From positions 1 to 42,363 of the forward strand of contig NZ_JACCJY010000012.1 of assembly GCF_014596085.1 (NCBI RefSeq): a DNA stretch of 42,363 nucleotides, written 5' to 3'. The stretch comes from Azospirillum tabaci (GTDB lineage: Bacteria > Pseudomonadota > Alphaproteobacteria > Azospirillales > Azospirillaceae). The notes under the pieces were generated by a model. It saw only the letters and a list, made by a program, of their open reading frames with translations. It did no database searches and was not told where the DNA came from. A program made the position numbers and the translations under genes. This document shows positions 16,757-24,074 of this stretch, piece by piece (within the stretch, counting starts at the first letter, position 1; every line of letters starts with the position of its first letter).

Positions 16757-18199
16757 TCACTGCGCCGCGAACAGGTCGCCGGCCGGAGCCGACCCGGACG
16801 GCACGGTCGCGACGGTGCCGTCCTCCATCACCACGCCGACCTTGCCGGAGCTGTCCACGCGCTCCACCCAGACCTGGTAGTCGCTGGCATCCGCCATCTC
16901 GGACAGCATCTGCAGGCCGTCCTCATCGAGCAGAGATCCGTCCTTGATCCGCAGAACACGAAGCTTGGGGTTGGTCGCCATGGCGATGGCCACCGACACC
17001 CGCAGCTGCTCGGCGCTGCTGGCTTGGTCGAAGGGAATGCCGTTGAACAGGACCATGCTGTCGCCGAAGGACAGGCCGGGAATGGGCATCTTGGCGGCGG
17101 CGATTGCCTCGGCTTTCTCCCGCTCACGATCGGCCATGTAGTCGGTGAGCGCTTTGCTCTCGGATTCCGCGGCAGCGGCTTCCTTCTCCAGGGCGATGCG
17201 CCGGTCGCGCAGCTTGATCCCGTCGTTGATGGCGTTGGCGCTGTCGATCTCGCCGCGCAGGATGGCGACGTCCTCGGGATCGGGCAGGGGCTCGGCGTTG
17301 GCCAGCTTGTCTGCACGCTCGTTCGCCTGACCACGCTTCTCGGCGACCTGATCGCGCAGGCGCTTCTCGGTGGCATCCAGATCGGCCGCTTCGTCGAGGT
17401 CCAGTTGCTCGATCTGAAGCTGGAGCCGGGCGATCTCGTCGCGGAGGCGGGTCCGCTCGGTGGTGGCCTTCGACCGGATCGCCGAGAGCGCAGGGCTGAT
17501 GGAGGATTCGATTTCTTGGGCTTCGGCGGACAGCTCGGACAGTTCGTCTCCGACACGCTCACGGTTGGCGCGGCGCCGCTCGATAGAAGCGTTGTGGTCG
17601 GCGGCCTTGGTCATGCGGTCCATCAGCGCCGCGACGTCGACCGGCTGCTCGGGAAGGTCGTCTGGAACCGCGATGGCGGCAGCCTGGGTCCGGAGCGTCT
17701 TGGCCCGCCGGTTCGCGTCGGTGCGCTTTTCAAAATCCGCCCGGTTGGCCGCGTCCAGCGCATCCACGTCCACGTCCAGCTTCACCAGCCCGCGCAACTG
17801 CTCCAGCTGCTTCTTCGGGTCCATGCGGCTGAAGGCCAGCGGGTCGAATGTCAGGCTGCCCAGCAGGTCGTCCAGCATCCGCTGGGGCGACGGGAAGCGC
17901 GCGCCGTTCGCCGCCTCGACGGTGATGGAGGTGGTGACGTCGCCGGCCTCCCGGCGCTTCCACTTCCTCGTGACGATGATCTCGCCGAGGTCCAGCCGCA
18001 CGCGGGCTTCGGTTTCCCCATCCCGGATCGGACGGGACTGGATGTTCTTCCCGCCGTCCAGCGCCCACCAGATGGCGTCCAGAACGGTGCTTTTCCCCGC
18101 CGCGTTCTTGCCGGTGATCTGCACGAGCGGCCCCGTCGGGGTGATCTGCACCACCTTGATGCGCTTCAGGTTCTCGGCTTCGAGGCTGATGATCTTCAT
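16757..18199 (-). CDS. SbcC/RecF-like AAA ATPase
   Basis: This 480-residue SMC/RecF-superfamily ATPase starts with IISLEAENLKRIKVVQI and Walker A GKNAAGKS (residues 30-37), then AIWWALDGG. A long heptad-rich middle (about 160-370) forms a coiled-coil arm. The C-terminal half of the ATPase includes a signature-like ASSAEQLRVSVAIAMA and the acidic DGSLLDEDGLQML. No Mre11/SbcD nuclease gene is adjacent; the nearest nuclease is the RecE-like gene immediately upstream. It probably assists end processing or recombination during phage replication. Confidence 0.82.
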   Translation of the reverse strand: MKIISLEAENLKRIKVVQITPTGPLVQITGKNAAGKSTVLDAIWWALDGGKNIQSRPIRDGETEARVRLDLGEIIVTRKWKRREAGDVTTSITVEAANGARFPSPQRMLDDLLGSLTFDPLAFSRMDPKKQLEQLRGLVKLDVDVDALDAANRADFEKRTDANRRAKTLRTQAAAIAVPDDLPEQPVDVAALMDRMTKAADHNASIERRRANRERVGDELSELSAEAQEIESSISPALSAIRSKATTERTRLRDEIARLQLQIEQLDLDEAADLDATEKRLRDQVAEKRGQANERADKLANAEPLPDPEDVAILRGEIDSANAINDGIKLRDRRIALEKEAAAAESESKALTDYMADREREKAEAIAAAKMPIPGLSFGDSMVLFNGIPFDQASSAEQLRVSVAIAMATNPKLRVLRIKDGSLLDEDGLQMLSEMADASDYQVWVERVDSSGKVGVVMEDGTVATVPSGSAPAGDLFAAQ

Positions 18200-18211
18200 G
18201 ACGGGAATCCT

Positions 18212-19159
18212 TCAGAGCGGCGCCTGCCAGGCGCGCGCGAGGTCGAAATAGCGGGAGGGGTCGAATTCGCCGGCGTCGTGCCGGTCCTGAAGCTGGCGCT
18301 CGGCCCAAGCCGGAAGCTCCACCAGCACGGCGTCTTCCGAGTAGGACGGCCAGCGGTTGGAGCGGAGGCATCCGGCGAAGACGGCGCGCGCCGCGGGGAG
18401 CATGATGCGGCCCCACTCCAGGGCGGCGCCCGCGACCTTGCCGACCGTCGTCAGATACGGCGGGTCCTTCTCCTGGACGACGTACCAATAGGTCGCGTTC
18501 TCGCCGGTCAGGGCCTTGTGGCCTTCGAGATAGTGCGCGGCGCGGACGTGCCAGCCCATGTTGGCGGCGACGCGCTTCAGGTCGGCCGGGTCGGCGGTCG
18601 TGGAGGTCTTGTAGTCCACGACATGGCCGGGCTTGACGTAGTCGGGTCGGCACTTGCACCAGATGCCGAACCGCTCGTCTCGCCAAAAATAGGACTGTTC
18701 GGCCTGCCCGCCGGAGAAGGCATCATCGGCGAACTTGGGCGCGGTCGAGAAGGGCAGGTCCGGAATCTCGTTGCGCATGGCGCGGCGCATGCCTGCGATC
18801 ATCTCGGCCTGATGGATCAGGAGCGGGATCCTCCCGGCGTTTCGAGCATCGTCCCGGGCGTTCTGGGCCGCCTTGGTGCGATAGTCGGCGGCGTCGATCA
18901 CCGACACGCTGACATCGAAGGAGTCCGGCTCCAGGAACAGGAGGTGGGCGGCCTTGCCGATGTCGAATTCCTTCTTGTCCTCCGGCGCGTAGTCGGGGTT
19001 CAGCGAGCTGTTGAACCACGCCTTGGCCGGGCAGCCACCGTCCTTCAGCATGTTCCAGGCGAACCCGGCGGACAGGGCAGGGGTGGGGGTGCAATTGCCG
19101 TGGTAGACCTCGGCGTCGAGCTGGTAGACGCCGGGCTTGGTGATGGTGGAGGTGGTCAT
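18212..19159 (-). CDS. RecE-like PD-(D/E)XK exonuclease
   Basis: The 315-residue protein fits the phage exonuclease VIII-like, lambda-exonuclease-fold group. The N-terminus GVYQLDAEVYH, then LSAGFAWNML and FDIGKAAHLLFLEP, are characteristic. The active-site region carries Glu154, Arg-Pro-Asp at 171-173 and Asp182-Tyr-Lys184 (VVDYKT). Such enzymes resect double-stranded ends from 5' to 3' to make single strands for annealing. Together with the SbcC-like and P-loop ATPases it forms the phage recombination module. The gene overlaps the previous one by four bases (ATGA). Confidence 0.87.
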   Translation of the reverse strand: MTTSTITKPGVYQLDAEVYHGNCTPTPALSAGFAWNMLKDGGCPAKAWFNSSLNPDYAPEDKKEFDIGKAAHLLFLEPDSFDVSVSVIDAADYRTKAAQNARDDARNAGRIPLLIHQAEMIAGMRRAMRNEIPDLPFSTAPKFADDAFSGGQAEQSYFWRDERFGIWCKCRPDYVKPGHVVDYKTSTTADPADLKRVAANMGWHVRAAHYLEGHKALTGENATYWYVVQEKDPPYLTTVGKVAGAALEWGRIMLPAARAVFAGCLRSNRWPSYSEDAVLVELPAWAERQLQDRHDAGEFDPSRYFDLARAWQAPL

Positions 19160-19854
19160 GGGGCCTCGGAGGGCTGGGCCGCGTGCGGGTACAGCGCCTG
19201 ATTGGCGCAGGCCATCCGCTTGCGGTTGTTGTTGGGGGAGCGCAGGAACAGCGTGTCGCCCTTGATCCGTTCGAGGATCCAGGTCCCGGCGCCCTTCAGG
19301 CGGATGGGCTGGCCGACCATTGCTGGAAGCGCGTCAGGGGGGATCGGCTTCAACTTCGCCTCCTCCGCCTGCAGCTTCTTCCACCAGTCGCGAACGATCA
19401 GGGGCGTGGCGCGCCGGGCGATGCCGTAGAAGGCGCGCAGCGTTTCGATGTCGGTGATCTTGCCGATGTGGCAGGCATCCCGGCTCATGCCGAGATGCGC
19501 GGCGACGTAGGAGTAGGCCCGGTTCCGGGCGGCATCCTGGATGCGCTTGAAGGCGGCCACGCGGGCGGCGCCCGTTTCGGCGACAGGGTAATAGTGCGGC
19601 GCCGTCTGCCACAGCCGGTCGAACACCTGATGGGTCATCCGGCGGGCGCGGCGCAGCTCGGCCGCGACGGGCGCGCCCTGCGGCGTGCCATCGGGGTGCG
19701 CGCTCATCAGCCCGCCGCAGCCGGCGGCCCGGCGGTCGCACAGGTGGACGAAGGGATTCGGCGTCTTGAAGGTGCGGGGGGTGGGCTGCAGCCGCATCGG
19801 CGCGCCGCAGTCCGGGCACTTGAGGGCGGGCATGGTGGGGAGCGTTTCGGCCAT
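19156..19854 (-). CDS. Zinc-finger-containing phage protein (DUF3268-like)
   Basis: The 232-residue protein starts with a zinc-ribbon: CPDCGAPMRL near residue 14, LCDRRAAGC near 39. It continues with HPDGTPQGAPVA, RRARRMTHQVFDRLWQ and SYVAAHLGMSRDACHIGKI. This order is characteristic of a zinc-finger family found in phages and plasmids whose role is unknown. The C-terminal 60 residues form a separate beta-rich segment (PIRLKGAGTWILERIKGDTLFL). It lies in the recombination operon and may bind DNA. Confidence 0.75.
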   Translation of the reverse strand: MAETLPTMPALKCPDCGAPMRLQPTPRTFKTPNPFVHLCDRRAAGCGGLMSAHPDGTPQGAPVAAELRRARRMTHQVFDRLWQTAPHYYPVAETGAARVAAFKRIQDAARNRAYSYVAAHLGMSRDACHIGKITDIETLRAFYGIARRATPLIVRDWWKKLQAEEAKLKPIPPDALPAMVGQPIRLKGAGTWILERIKGDTLFLRSPNNNRKRMACANQALYPHAAQPSEAP

Positions 19855-19857
19855 GTT

Positions 19858-20445
19858 TCAGCCCACCGGATCGAGCTTGCTGACGAGCTGGCGCAGCCGA
19901 TGCGCCATGCGGTCATGGAAGGATGCGGTGGAGCGCGCCGCGCGCATCAGCAGATGGAGGCCGCCAAAGGTGGCTGGCATCATCTCGGCGGCAGGAGAAC
20001 TCTCGTAGGTGAAGACGGCGGTGATTTGCAGACGCTCTTGCGCCTCCTGCAGAAAGGAATTCTGTTCCCGCGGCATCAGGCAGCCGAACAGCTTTCCCTC
20101 CCGGTCGGCGGCTCGCCGGGCGATTAGGTCCAGAAGATCCACCGAGACGCTGGGACCGTGATAGGCCAGAAGGGCGCATGGCGGCGATTCATGCAGGATT
20201 TCGACCGTGGGCACCTGCTCGGGCTCGTCCTCGCGAGGCGACGCGGGACGGTCGCCCAGCACCTCGGCGATCAGCGCATCCATCTCCGGCCGGGCCAGGA
20301 TGTCGACCAGCAGCTGGGCGAGGCGGTTGTGTCCGTCCGGGTGGTCGCAGTTCAGGCCGGTGATCAGCAGGGAGGCGCCGTTGCGCCGGATCAGCGCGGC
20401 GTCGAACTGTGCGTCGGCGGGTTCGATGACGTAGGTGGAGGGCAT
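19858..20445 (-). CDS. Phage hypothetical protein
   Basis: Unrecognised 195-residue acidic protein started at the ATG at 20445. It has alternating hydrophobic strands and helices (SLLITGLNC, RLAQLLVDILA, ALLAYHGPSVSVDLLDLIARRA) and no membrane segment. A longer reading upstream to 21003 would pass antisense through two other genes and is rejected. It is placed between the zinc-finger gene and a 72-residue gene, with 2-3 base gaps on each side. Confidence 0.6.
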   Translation of the reverse strand: MPSTYVIEPADAQFDAALIRRNGASLLITGLNCDHPDGHNRLAQLLVDILARPEMDALIAEVLGDRPASPREDEPEQVPTVEILHESPPCALLAYHGPSVSVDLLDLIARRAADREGKLFGCLMPREQNSFLQEAQERLQITAVFTYESSPAAEMMPATFGGLHLLMRAARSTASFHDRMAHRLRQLVSKLDPVG

Positions 20446-20447
20446 GG

Positions 20448-20666
20448 TCAGCGGCCTTTCCGAAGAATCCACCCGACGCGGTTGCCCGGCGCGAAGCGTC
20501 CGTGGGCAGCGACGTAGGCGAGCTTGAGCCGATCGCGTGCCTCGATCGGCAGCGTCGGCTTGCGGGCGAAGAGGGTGCAGGCCTGCTCCAGCGGAGCGGT
20601 CAGCAGGTCCGGGGCGGCGTTCCGCTTCGCGGTGGCGAACGGATTGGAGGAAGGGCGCCCGGTCAT
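20448..20666 (-). CDS. Small phage hypothetical protein
   Basis: Unrecognised 72-residue basic protein (TAPLEQACTLFARKPTLPIE, then RLKLAYVAAHGRFAPGNRVG). Its ATG at 20666 overlaps the stop of the HNH gene upstream by four bases (ATGA), which supports it as a real, coupled gene. No known motif. Confidence 0.55.
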   Translation of the reverse strand: MTGRPSSNPFATAKRNAAPDLLTAPLEQACTLFARKPTLPIEARDRLKLAYVAAHGRFAPGNRVGWILRKGR

Positions 20667-21160
20667 GACCGCACCGTCGGCAGGGCGTCGTGCTTGCCGC
20701 GGAGCGATCCACTACAGATCGGGCCGCCAGCGGATTTGCGGACCATACCCTTGACGATTTTCCAGACCCGCTGGTGCGGGACGCCGTACTTTTCCGCCAG
20801 AGTCGTCGTGTCGGCGAAGCCAGAAGCATATGCATCTCGGATTGCGCGCACGTCGTTGTCACTGAGCGCGCCGCCTGAATGCTGGATGCTGTGGTCGATG
20901 CGGGGGATGACCTCCAGGTTCTCCAACCTGTTGTCGGTCTTGTCCTCGTTTCGATGATGGATGACGTGTCCGTCAGGAACGGCGATACCGGCTGCAGCCA
21001 CAACCAGCTTGTGCTCGTAGCAATAGCCGTTCGGGTCAGCCAGAGGATGTGAGCGCCCGATACGCACCTTCACGTAGCCATGCGGCGAGAGCATCTTGCC
21101 ATCATTCCAGCGGTGCGATTGACTGCCACGCGCGTGGTTCTTGTGGTTACCCTTGGGCAT
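20663..21160 (-). CDS. HNH endonuclease, homing-type
   Basis: This 165-residue protein carries an HNH_3-type nuclease domain: GYVKVRIGRSHPLADPNGY, then EHKLVVAAAGIAVPDGHVIHH with the catalytic His pair, and NRLENLEVI. A C-terminal helix-turn-helix follows (DVRAIRDAYASG, TTTLAEKYGVPHQRVWKIVKGM), the NUMOD-like layout of free-standing phage homing endonucleases. The start at 21160 overlaps the previous gene by 14 bases. Base composition in its 5' half is less GC-rich than the neighbours, consistent with mobility. Confidence 0.88.
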   Translation of the reverse strand: MPKGNHKNHARGSQSHRWNDGKMLSPHGYVKVRIGRSHPLADPNGYCYEHKLVVAAAGIAVPDGHVIHHRNEDKTDNRLENLEVIPRIDHSIQHSGGALSDNDVRAIRDAYASGFADTTTLAEKYGVPHQRVWKIVKGMVRKSAGGPICSGSLRGKHDALPTVRS

Positions 21161-21530
21161 TGGAAGTGTCCTTATCGCCGGAGGTTTCAGCTTCAGCGTC
21201 CTGCTCGGCCATCCGGCGCCAGTTCGCTTCCTGCTCCCGCGCCCGAACGTGCTGCTCGTGCTGGAAATGCAGCTCCTTCCGTGCCTCGGGGAGCGTGTAC
21301 GAGCGCCCGAGTTCGGGATCGTCGTAGGGCGAGGACTTCGGGTAGGCGCGCAGCAGCTTGCAGACGATGGCCATGTGCAGGGCCGTGTTGCGGAACCGCT
21401 CGGCCCGCTCCGCCCAGCGGTCGGCCGCCGCCGTCGCATCGGTGGTGTAGCCGCAGCGCTCCAGCGCCTTCACCAGTCCGCGGGTATGGGCCATGTCGTC
21501 GGCGGCTTCAGCCTCGTCGATCGGGTCCAT
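21147..21530 (-). CDS. Phage hypothetical protein
   Basis: Unrecognised 127-residue hydrophilic, strongly helical protein (DEAEAADDMAHTRGLVKALERCG and a Glu/Gln/Arg-rich C-terminal half, ELHFQHEQHVRAREQEANW). The C-terminal part could form a coiled coil. Its 3' end overlaps the HNH gene by 14 bases, which may mark where that mobile gene was inserted. Confidence 0.6.
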   Translation of the reverse strand: MDPIDEAEAADDMAHTRGLVKALERCGYTTDATAAADRWAERAERFRNTALHMAIVCKLLRAYPKSSPYDDPELGRSYTLPEARKELHFQHEQHVRAREQEANWRRMAEQDAEAETSGDKDTSNAQG

Positions 21531-21536
21531 GGCTGG

Positions 21537-21713
21537 TCACCCCGCCTGCAGGCCGAGCGCGAGCGCCGCACGCCGCTGGATCAGCGGATCGGCGCCGTTC
21601 TGGGCCATGTGGAGGAGGCTGTCCCGGACGTAGCTGCTCGCCACCGGGCCACCGTGGCGGAGGGCCGTGGCGCAGAGCCAGAAGAAGGTGGCGCGGGTGG
21701 AGACCTGGGCCAT
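21537..21713 (-). CDS. Small phage hypothetical protein
   Basis: Unrecognised 58-residue protein starting at the ATG at 21713. It has an aromatic N-terminus (TFFWLCATALRHG) and a helical C-terminus (LIQRRAALALGLQAG). The longer reading upstream overlaps the zinc-finger-like gene and is unlikely. Gaps of 5-6 bases to both neighbours fit the operon spacing. Confidence 0.5.
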   Translation of the reverse strand: MAQVSTRATFFWLCATALRHGGPVASSYVRDSLLHMAQNGADPLIQRRAALALGLQAG

Positions 21714-21718
21714 GGCGG

Positions 21719-22129
21719 TCAGGCCTCCGGCTTGCCGAAGGCGCCGCAGAAGCCGACACGCTTCGGGTTCGGCTCGAATCTGCCATTGACGCGGCCATCG
21801 CCGTCGCAGGTGGTGCAGTCCTCGTATCCGCCGCTCGCAAACGGCACCGTCCCTTTCCCATTGCAGGTAGGGCACGTTTCGGAAACCCAGAGATTCGCAT
21901 CCCCCACCCACCGCCACGCCATGCACTCCGATCCGATGCAGCGGCTGCCCGTCGCCGTGTCGCACTGGCGTGCGCGGCCAGCGATCAGCGTGGCGCGGTT
22001 CCCGACCGGATGGATCGGGGAGCTTCCCGTCAGCACTGCCATGTCCGACGCGACGTTCTGGATGGCGACCCGCGCCATCGGGCACCACTTCGTGCGTGCC
22101 TCTTCCTCGGTCATCAGCATTGCCGTCAC
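21719..22129 (-). CDS. Cys-rich phage protein with DnaJ-type zinc motif
   Basis: This 136-residue protein contains CPTCNGKGT and CTTCDGDG (about residues 86-112), the paired CXXCXGXG elements of DnaJ-type zinc fingers. Further cysteines occur in the N-terminal half (WCPMAR, CDTATGSRCIGSECM). N-terminal similarity to other phage small zinc proteins (EEEARTKWCPMARV) suggests a known but uncharacterised family. The start overlaps the stop of the next upstream gene (ATGA at 22126-22129). Confidence 0.7.
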   Translation of the reverse strand: MTAMLMTEEEARTKWCPMARVAIQNVASDMAVLTGSSPIHPVGNRATLIAGRARQCDTATGSRCIGSECMAWRWVGDANLWVSETCPTCNGKGTVPFASGGYEDCTTCDGDGRVNGRFEPNPKRVGFCGAFGKPEA

Positions 22130-22374
22130 TCCGGCTTGCCGATGCGGACGGTGCCCGCGCGGCTGTCCACGGCCTCGACGAAGCGGATGGCGTTCCGCCC
22201 GCCGGCGTTGATCGTGATCTGGTCGCCGACGTGAACCAGATCGGCGGCGCCGTCGAAATAGCCGGGCTCGTCCACCTGGGGGAGGTCGTGCTGCGTCGTG
22301 TAGTGCCAGAGCGTGAAGCCGTTTGTGTAGGCCAGGACGCTGAGGTCTTTCGGGGCGTAGGCCATCGTCGTCAT
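22126..22374 (-). CDS. Phage hypothetical protein (MAYAPKDL type)
   Basis: 82-residue protein: AYAPKDLSVLAYTNGFTLWHYTT, then PGYFDGAADLVHVGDQITINAG. This sequence style occurs in small proteins of unknown function in many prophages, often near structural or early genes. It seems to be a single small beta-rich domain. Start ATG at 22374 overlaps the stop of the upstream gene by four bases; an ATG at 22365 is an alternative. Confidence 0.65.
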   Translation of the reverse strand: MTTMAYAPKDLSVLAYTNGFTLWHYTTQHDLPQVDEPGYFDGAADLVHVGDQITINAGGRNAIRFVEAVDSRAGTVRIGKPE

Positions 22375-22955
22375 CCCTTGATCGCAGGAACGCTGATGGT
22401 CGGCGCGAGCTGCTCGGCGATGTACCGGCTGACCGACGCCTGGATCTGCGCCTTGGCCTGGGTGGAGAAGGCCTTGATCGTCTCGTTGAGCGCTTCCTGG
22501 AGCGGCTTGTGGGCGAGGGTGTTCAGCATGTGCTGGGACCGCGGCAAGCTGCCGCTGTAGCTGCTGGGGCGCCCATCGCTGTCCACCTTCTCGCCCAGGT
22601 ACTGCTGAAAGCGGTCGGTCAGCAGTTCGCGGACGCTGTAGGTCTGGCCGGTCGGCTCGCCCCAGCCGTTCGTCTTGCGGTGCGCCTTGGTGAAGAACTC
22701 TTCCAGCTTCTCGGTGGCAAGCGCCTGGAACTGCTGATCGGCCAGCTCCAGCATCTTCGTTTCAACGGCTTCCTTGACCGCGCCGCTGATCTGCTTCTGG
22801 AGGCTGTTCACCAGCGACTTGACCACCACGTCCTGAAGGCTGCCGTTCAGCCACTGGTCGACGTTGATGGTGACCGTGATGGCGCCCTTCGGCAGCTCAT
22901 CCGCCTTGACCTCGGTCGCGCCATCTTCGTCTTCGTAATCGTCATCGTATGCCAT
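22371..22955 (-). CDS. Phage hypothetical protein, helical
   Basis: Unrecognised 194-residue protein started at the ATG at 22955, which follows a GGAGAT ribosome-binding site. The first 15 residues are acidic (YDDDYEDEDG). A conserved-looking segment TVTINVDQWLNGSLQDVVVK is followed by long helices and a Tyr/Ser-rich middle. The N-terminal acidic region and helices suggest a DNA-mimic or scaffold, but this is guesswork. It is the first gene after a 377-base gene-free stretch with strong hairpins. Confidence 0.6.
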   Translation of the reverse strand: MAYDDDYEDEDGATEVKADELPKGAITVTINVDQWLNGSLQDVVVKSLVNSLQKQISGAVKEAVETKMLELADQQFQALATEKLEEFFTKAHRKTNGWGEPTGQTYSVRELLTDRFQQYLGEKVDSDGRPSSYSGSLPRSQHMLNTLAHKPLQEALNETIKAFSTQAKAQIQASVSRYIAEQLAPTISVPAIKG

Positions 22956-23332
22956 AGGGAAATCTCCTGATTTCGGCTGGCGACAGCAGGTGGTTTCCCC
23001 TGCTCTCGGCAACCGGCGGGGCGGTGGATGGGACCGCCCCGCTGGCCCTGCGAATCGCACTCACACGAACCCGAATGAATGAGTTTCCGTGGGTGCTGCG
23101 CCGGTTCCGGCCCGGCGCGGGCGCTGTGGCTATAAGGACATCTCGACCTCCCTGCTGGCGGTGGGGGCGAGAGAGCCGGCTTCTATCTCCGCGCCGACGC
23201 CGGCCACATGCCCGTCCATTGGTCCTGCGATCCGCAGTTTTCCCGGCGGGCTGACTCGCTGCGGCTCTCTCACGCCCTTAAGCCCCGCGACGGGCTTTCA
23301 CCGTCCACGGGGCTGTTCGGCTGCCGTCCGGA
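22956..23332 (-). other. Gene-free block with multiple strong hairpins, candidate structured RNA
   Basis: No coding sequence is supported in these 377 bases. Instead there are nested inverted repeats. AGCAGG/CCTGCT at 22985-23004. A perfect 10-bp stem GCGGGGCGGT/ACCGCCCCGC at 23016-23042. A long-range stem GGGCG+AGAGAGCCG (23165-23178) with CGGCTCTCT+CGCCC (23262-23277) that encloses CTGCG/CGCAG at 23225-23237. AGCCCCG/CGGGGCT with inner GACGG/CCGTC at 23281-23314. The strand is assumed to be that of the leftward operon. It could be a leader, an antitermination site or a small RNA. Confidence 0.45.
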
Positions 23333-23524
23333 TCAGGCGGCTTCGAGCACGTCGGTTTCCCACCAGCACTCCTGGGCGCGGCCGTCGGCGGCCTTGTAGT
23401 GGACCAGAGCGGAGGTGGTGCCGCTCGCGAGGATGCTGAGGCCGCGCACAGTGCCGGTCTCGCCGCTGGCCTTGATCTTCACGGTGTCGCCGATGCTGAA
23501 GGGGAAGGTGATCGGGTTGCTCAT
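23333..23524 (-). CDS. Small phage protein, SH3/KOW-like
   Basis: 63-residue protein with a beta-rich sequence (FSIGDTVKIKASGETGTVRGLS, then SALVHYKAADG). The GDxVxIKxSGExGxVxG pattern resembles KOW or small SH3-like barrels. It is flanked on both sides by hairpin-rich noncoding DNA, unlike the rest of this closely packed operon. Function unknown. Confidence 0.6.
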   Translation of the reverse strand: MSNPITFPFSIGDTVKIKASGETGTVRGLSILASGTTSALVHYKAADGRAQECWWETDVLEAA

Positions 23525-23760
23525 GGGGGCCTCGTGCTGGGGATGTTTGAAGGGTGAGGGGCATCCACAGTTTTGCCTTTCGGCCTAGCGGTCCGGTGGC
23601 GCTGCCGCGCTCCCACTACCGCACTGGTAAACTCCGCTGGTTAGCCGGCGCCGACACCCAGCAGGCGTGGTGAACCTCGTCACGCCCCTCTACGGCCCCA
23701 AACCCCTGCGGCCGGACCGTTAGGGGCTGGAGCGCGCCAGGGCGCGGGTATGTGTGGCGG
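23525..23760 (-). other. Second hairpin-rich noncoding block, candidate structured RNA
   Basis: A long-range stem TAGCGGTCCGG (23586-23596) with CCGGACCGTTA (23712-23722; 10 of 11 pairs) closes a domain of about 137 bases. Read on the minus strand the domain contains GGCGTG/CACGCC, GCTGG/CCAGC with an inner GTCG/CGGC stem, and GCGC/GCGC hairpins. Just outside is a GCC-GAAA-GGC tetraloop hairpin (about 23574-23584). A 33-codon GTG frame crosses it but has no ribosome-binding site I trust. Confidence 0.45.
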
Positions 23761-23883
23761 TCACGCCTTCTTCTTCGTCTGGACGTGCCCCTTGAAGACC
23801 CGCTTGCGGTCACGGTGCGCCTGATAGCGCGGGTCGATGCGGGACTTGCGGCGGGCGCGAATGGCTTGGCGGCAGGTGGACAT
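23761..23883 (-). CDS. Very small basic protein
   Basis: 40-residue, extremely basic product (Arg/Lys more than one third), starting at the ATG at 23883 with AGAGG upstream. It begins STCRQAIRARRKSRIDPRY and ends in GHVQTKKKA. It could bind nucleic acid. Longer upstream readings pass through the inverted repeats at 23919-23965 and are unlikely. Short length leaves some doubt. Confidence 0.45.
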   Translation of the reverse strand: MSTCRQAIRARRKSRIDPRYQAHRDRKRVFKGHVQTKKKA

Positions 23884-23918
23884 GCGAATGGCCTCTTTGT
23901 GGGAGGTGGAGGAGGCCC

Positions 23919-23965
23919 GGGGAGCGCCCGCAGGGACGGGAAGGGCGCTCCCCGGTGCGCCGGGG
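23919..23965 (-). promoter_or_regulatory. Two overlapping, mutually exclusive hairpins
   Basis: GGGGAGCGCCC (23919-23929) and GGGCGCTCCCC (23943-23953) form a perfect 11-bp stem with a 13-base loop. CCCCGG (23950-23955) and CCGGGG (23960-23965) form a second perfect stem that shares bases 23950-23953 with the first. Only one can form at a time. The pair follows a 31-codon frame in the leftward operon. No T-run follows, so intrinsic termination is not indicated. Confidence 0.4.
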
Positions 23966-23975
23966 TTGAGGGGGC

Positions 23976-24071
23976 TCAGACCCCGGCGGTCTCGTCGGTC
24001 GCCCACCAGCCGGGAAAGGCCCGGCACAGAGCGGCCAGAAGGTCGCGTTCCTGTTTGCTGAAGAGGCCCAT
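23976..24071 (-). CDS. 31-residue peptide gene
   Basis: An ATG at 24071, 3 bases below the stop of the XRE regulator, opens a 31-codon frame (GLFSKQERDLLAALCRAF then PGWWATDETAGV). The peptide is amphipathic and holds a Trp-Trp pair. It fits the spacing of the operon and ends 11 bases before the overlapping hairpins at 23919-23965. It may be a small phage protein or a leader peptide. Coding status is a judgement. Confidence 0.4.
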   Translation of the reverse strand: MGLFSKQERDLLAALCRAFPGWWATDETAGV

Positions 24072-24074
24072 CGG

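Noticed and set aside
17024..19201. 725-codon plus-strand frame
   Set aside because: Antisense to the SbcC-like and RecE-like genes, which have clear motifs; product is Gly/Val/Leu/Arg-rich and unlike any protein family.
23281..23314. Cobalamin riboswitch
   Set aside because: The minus strand shows GGTGAAAG, which recalls one conserved box, but the other conserved B12-box elements are absent and the downstream gene is a phage gene.
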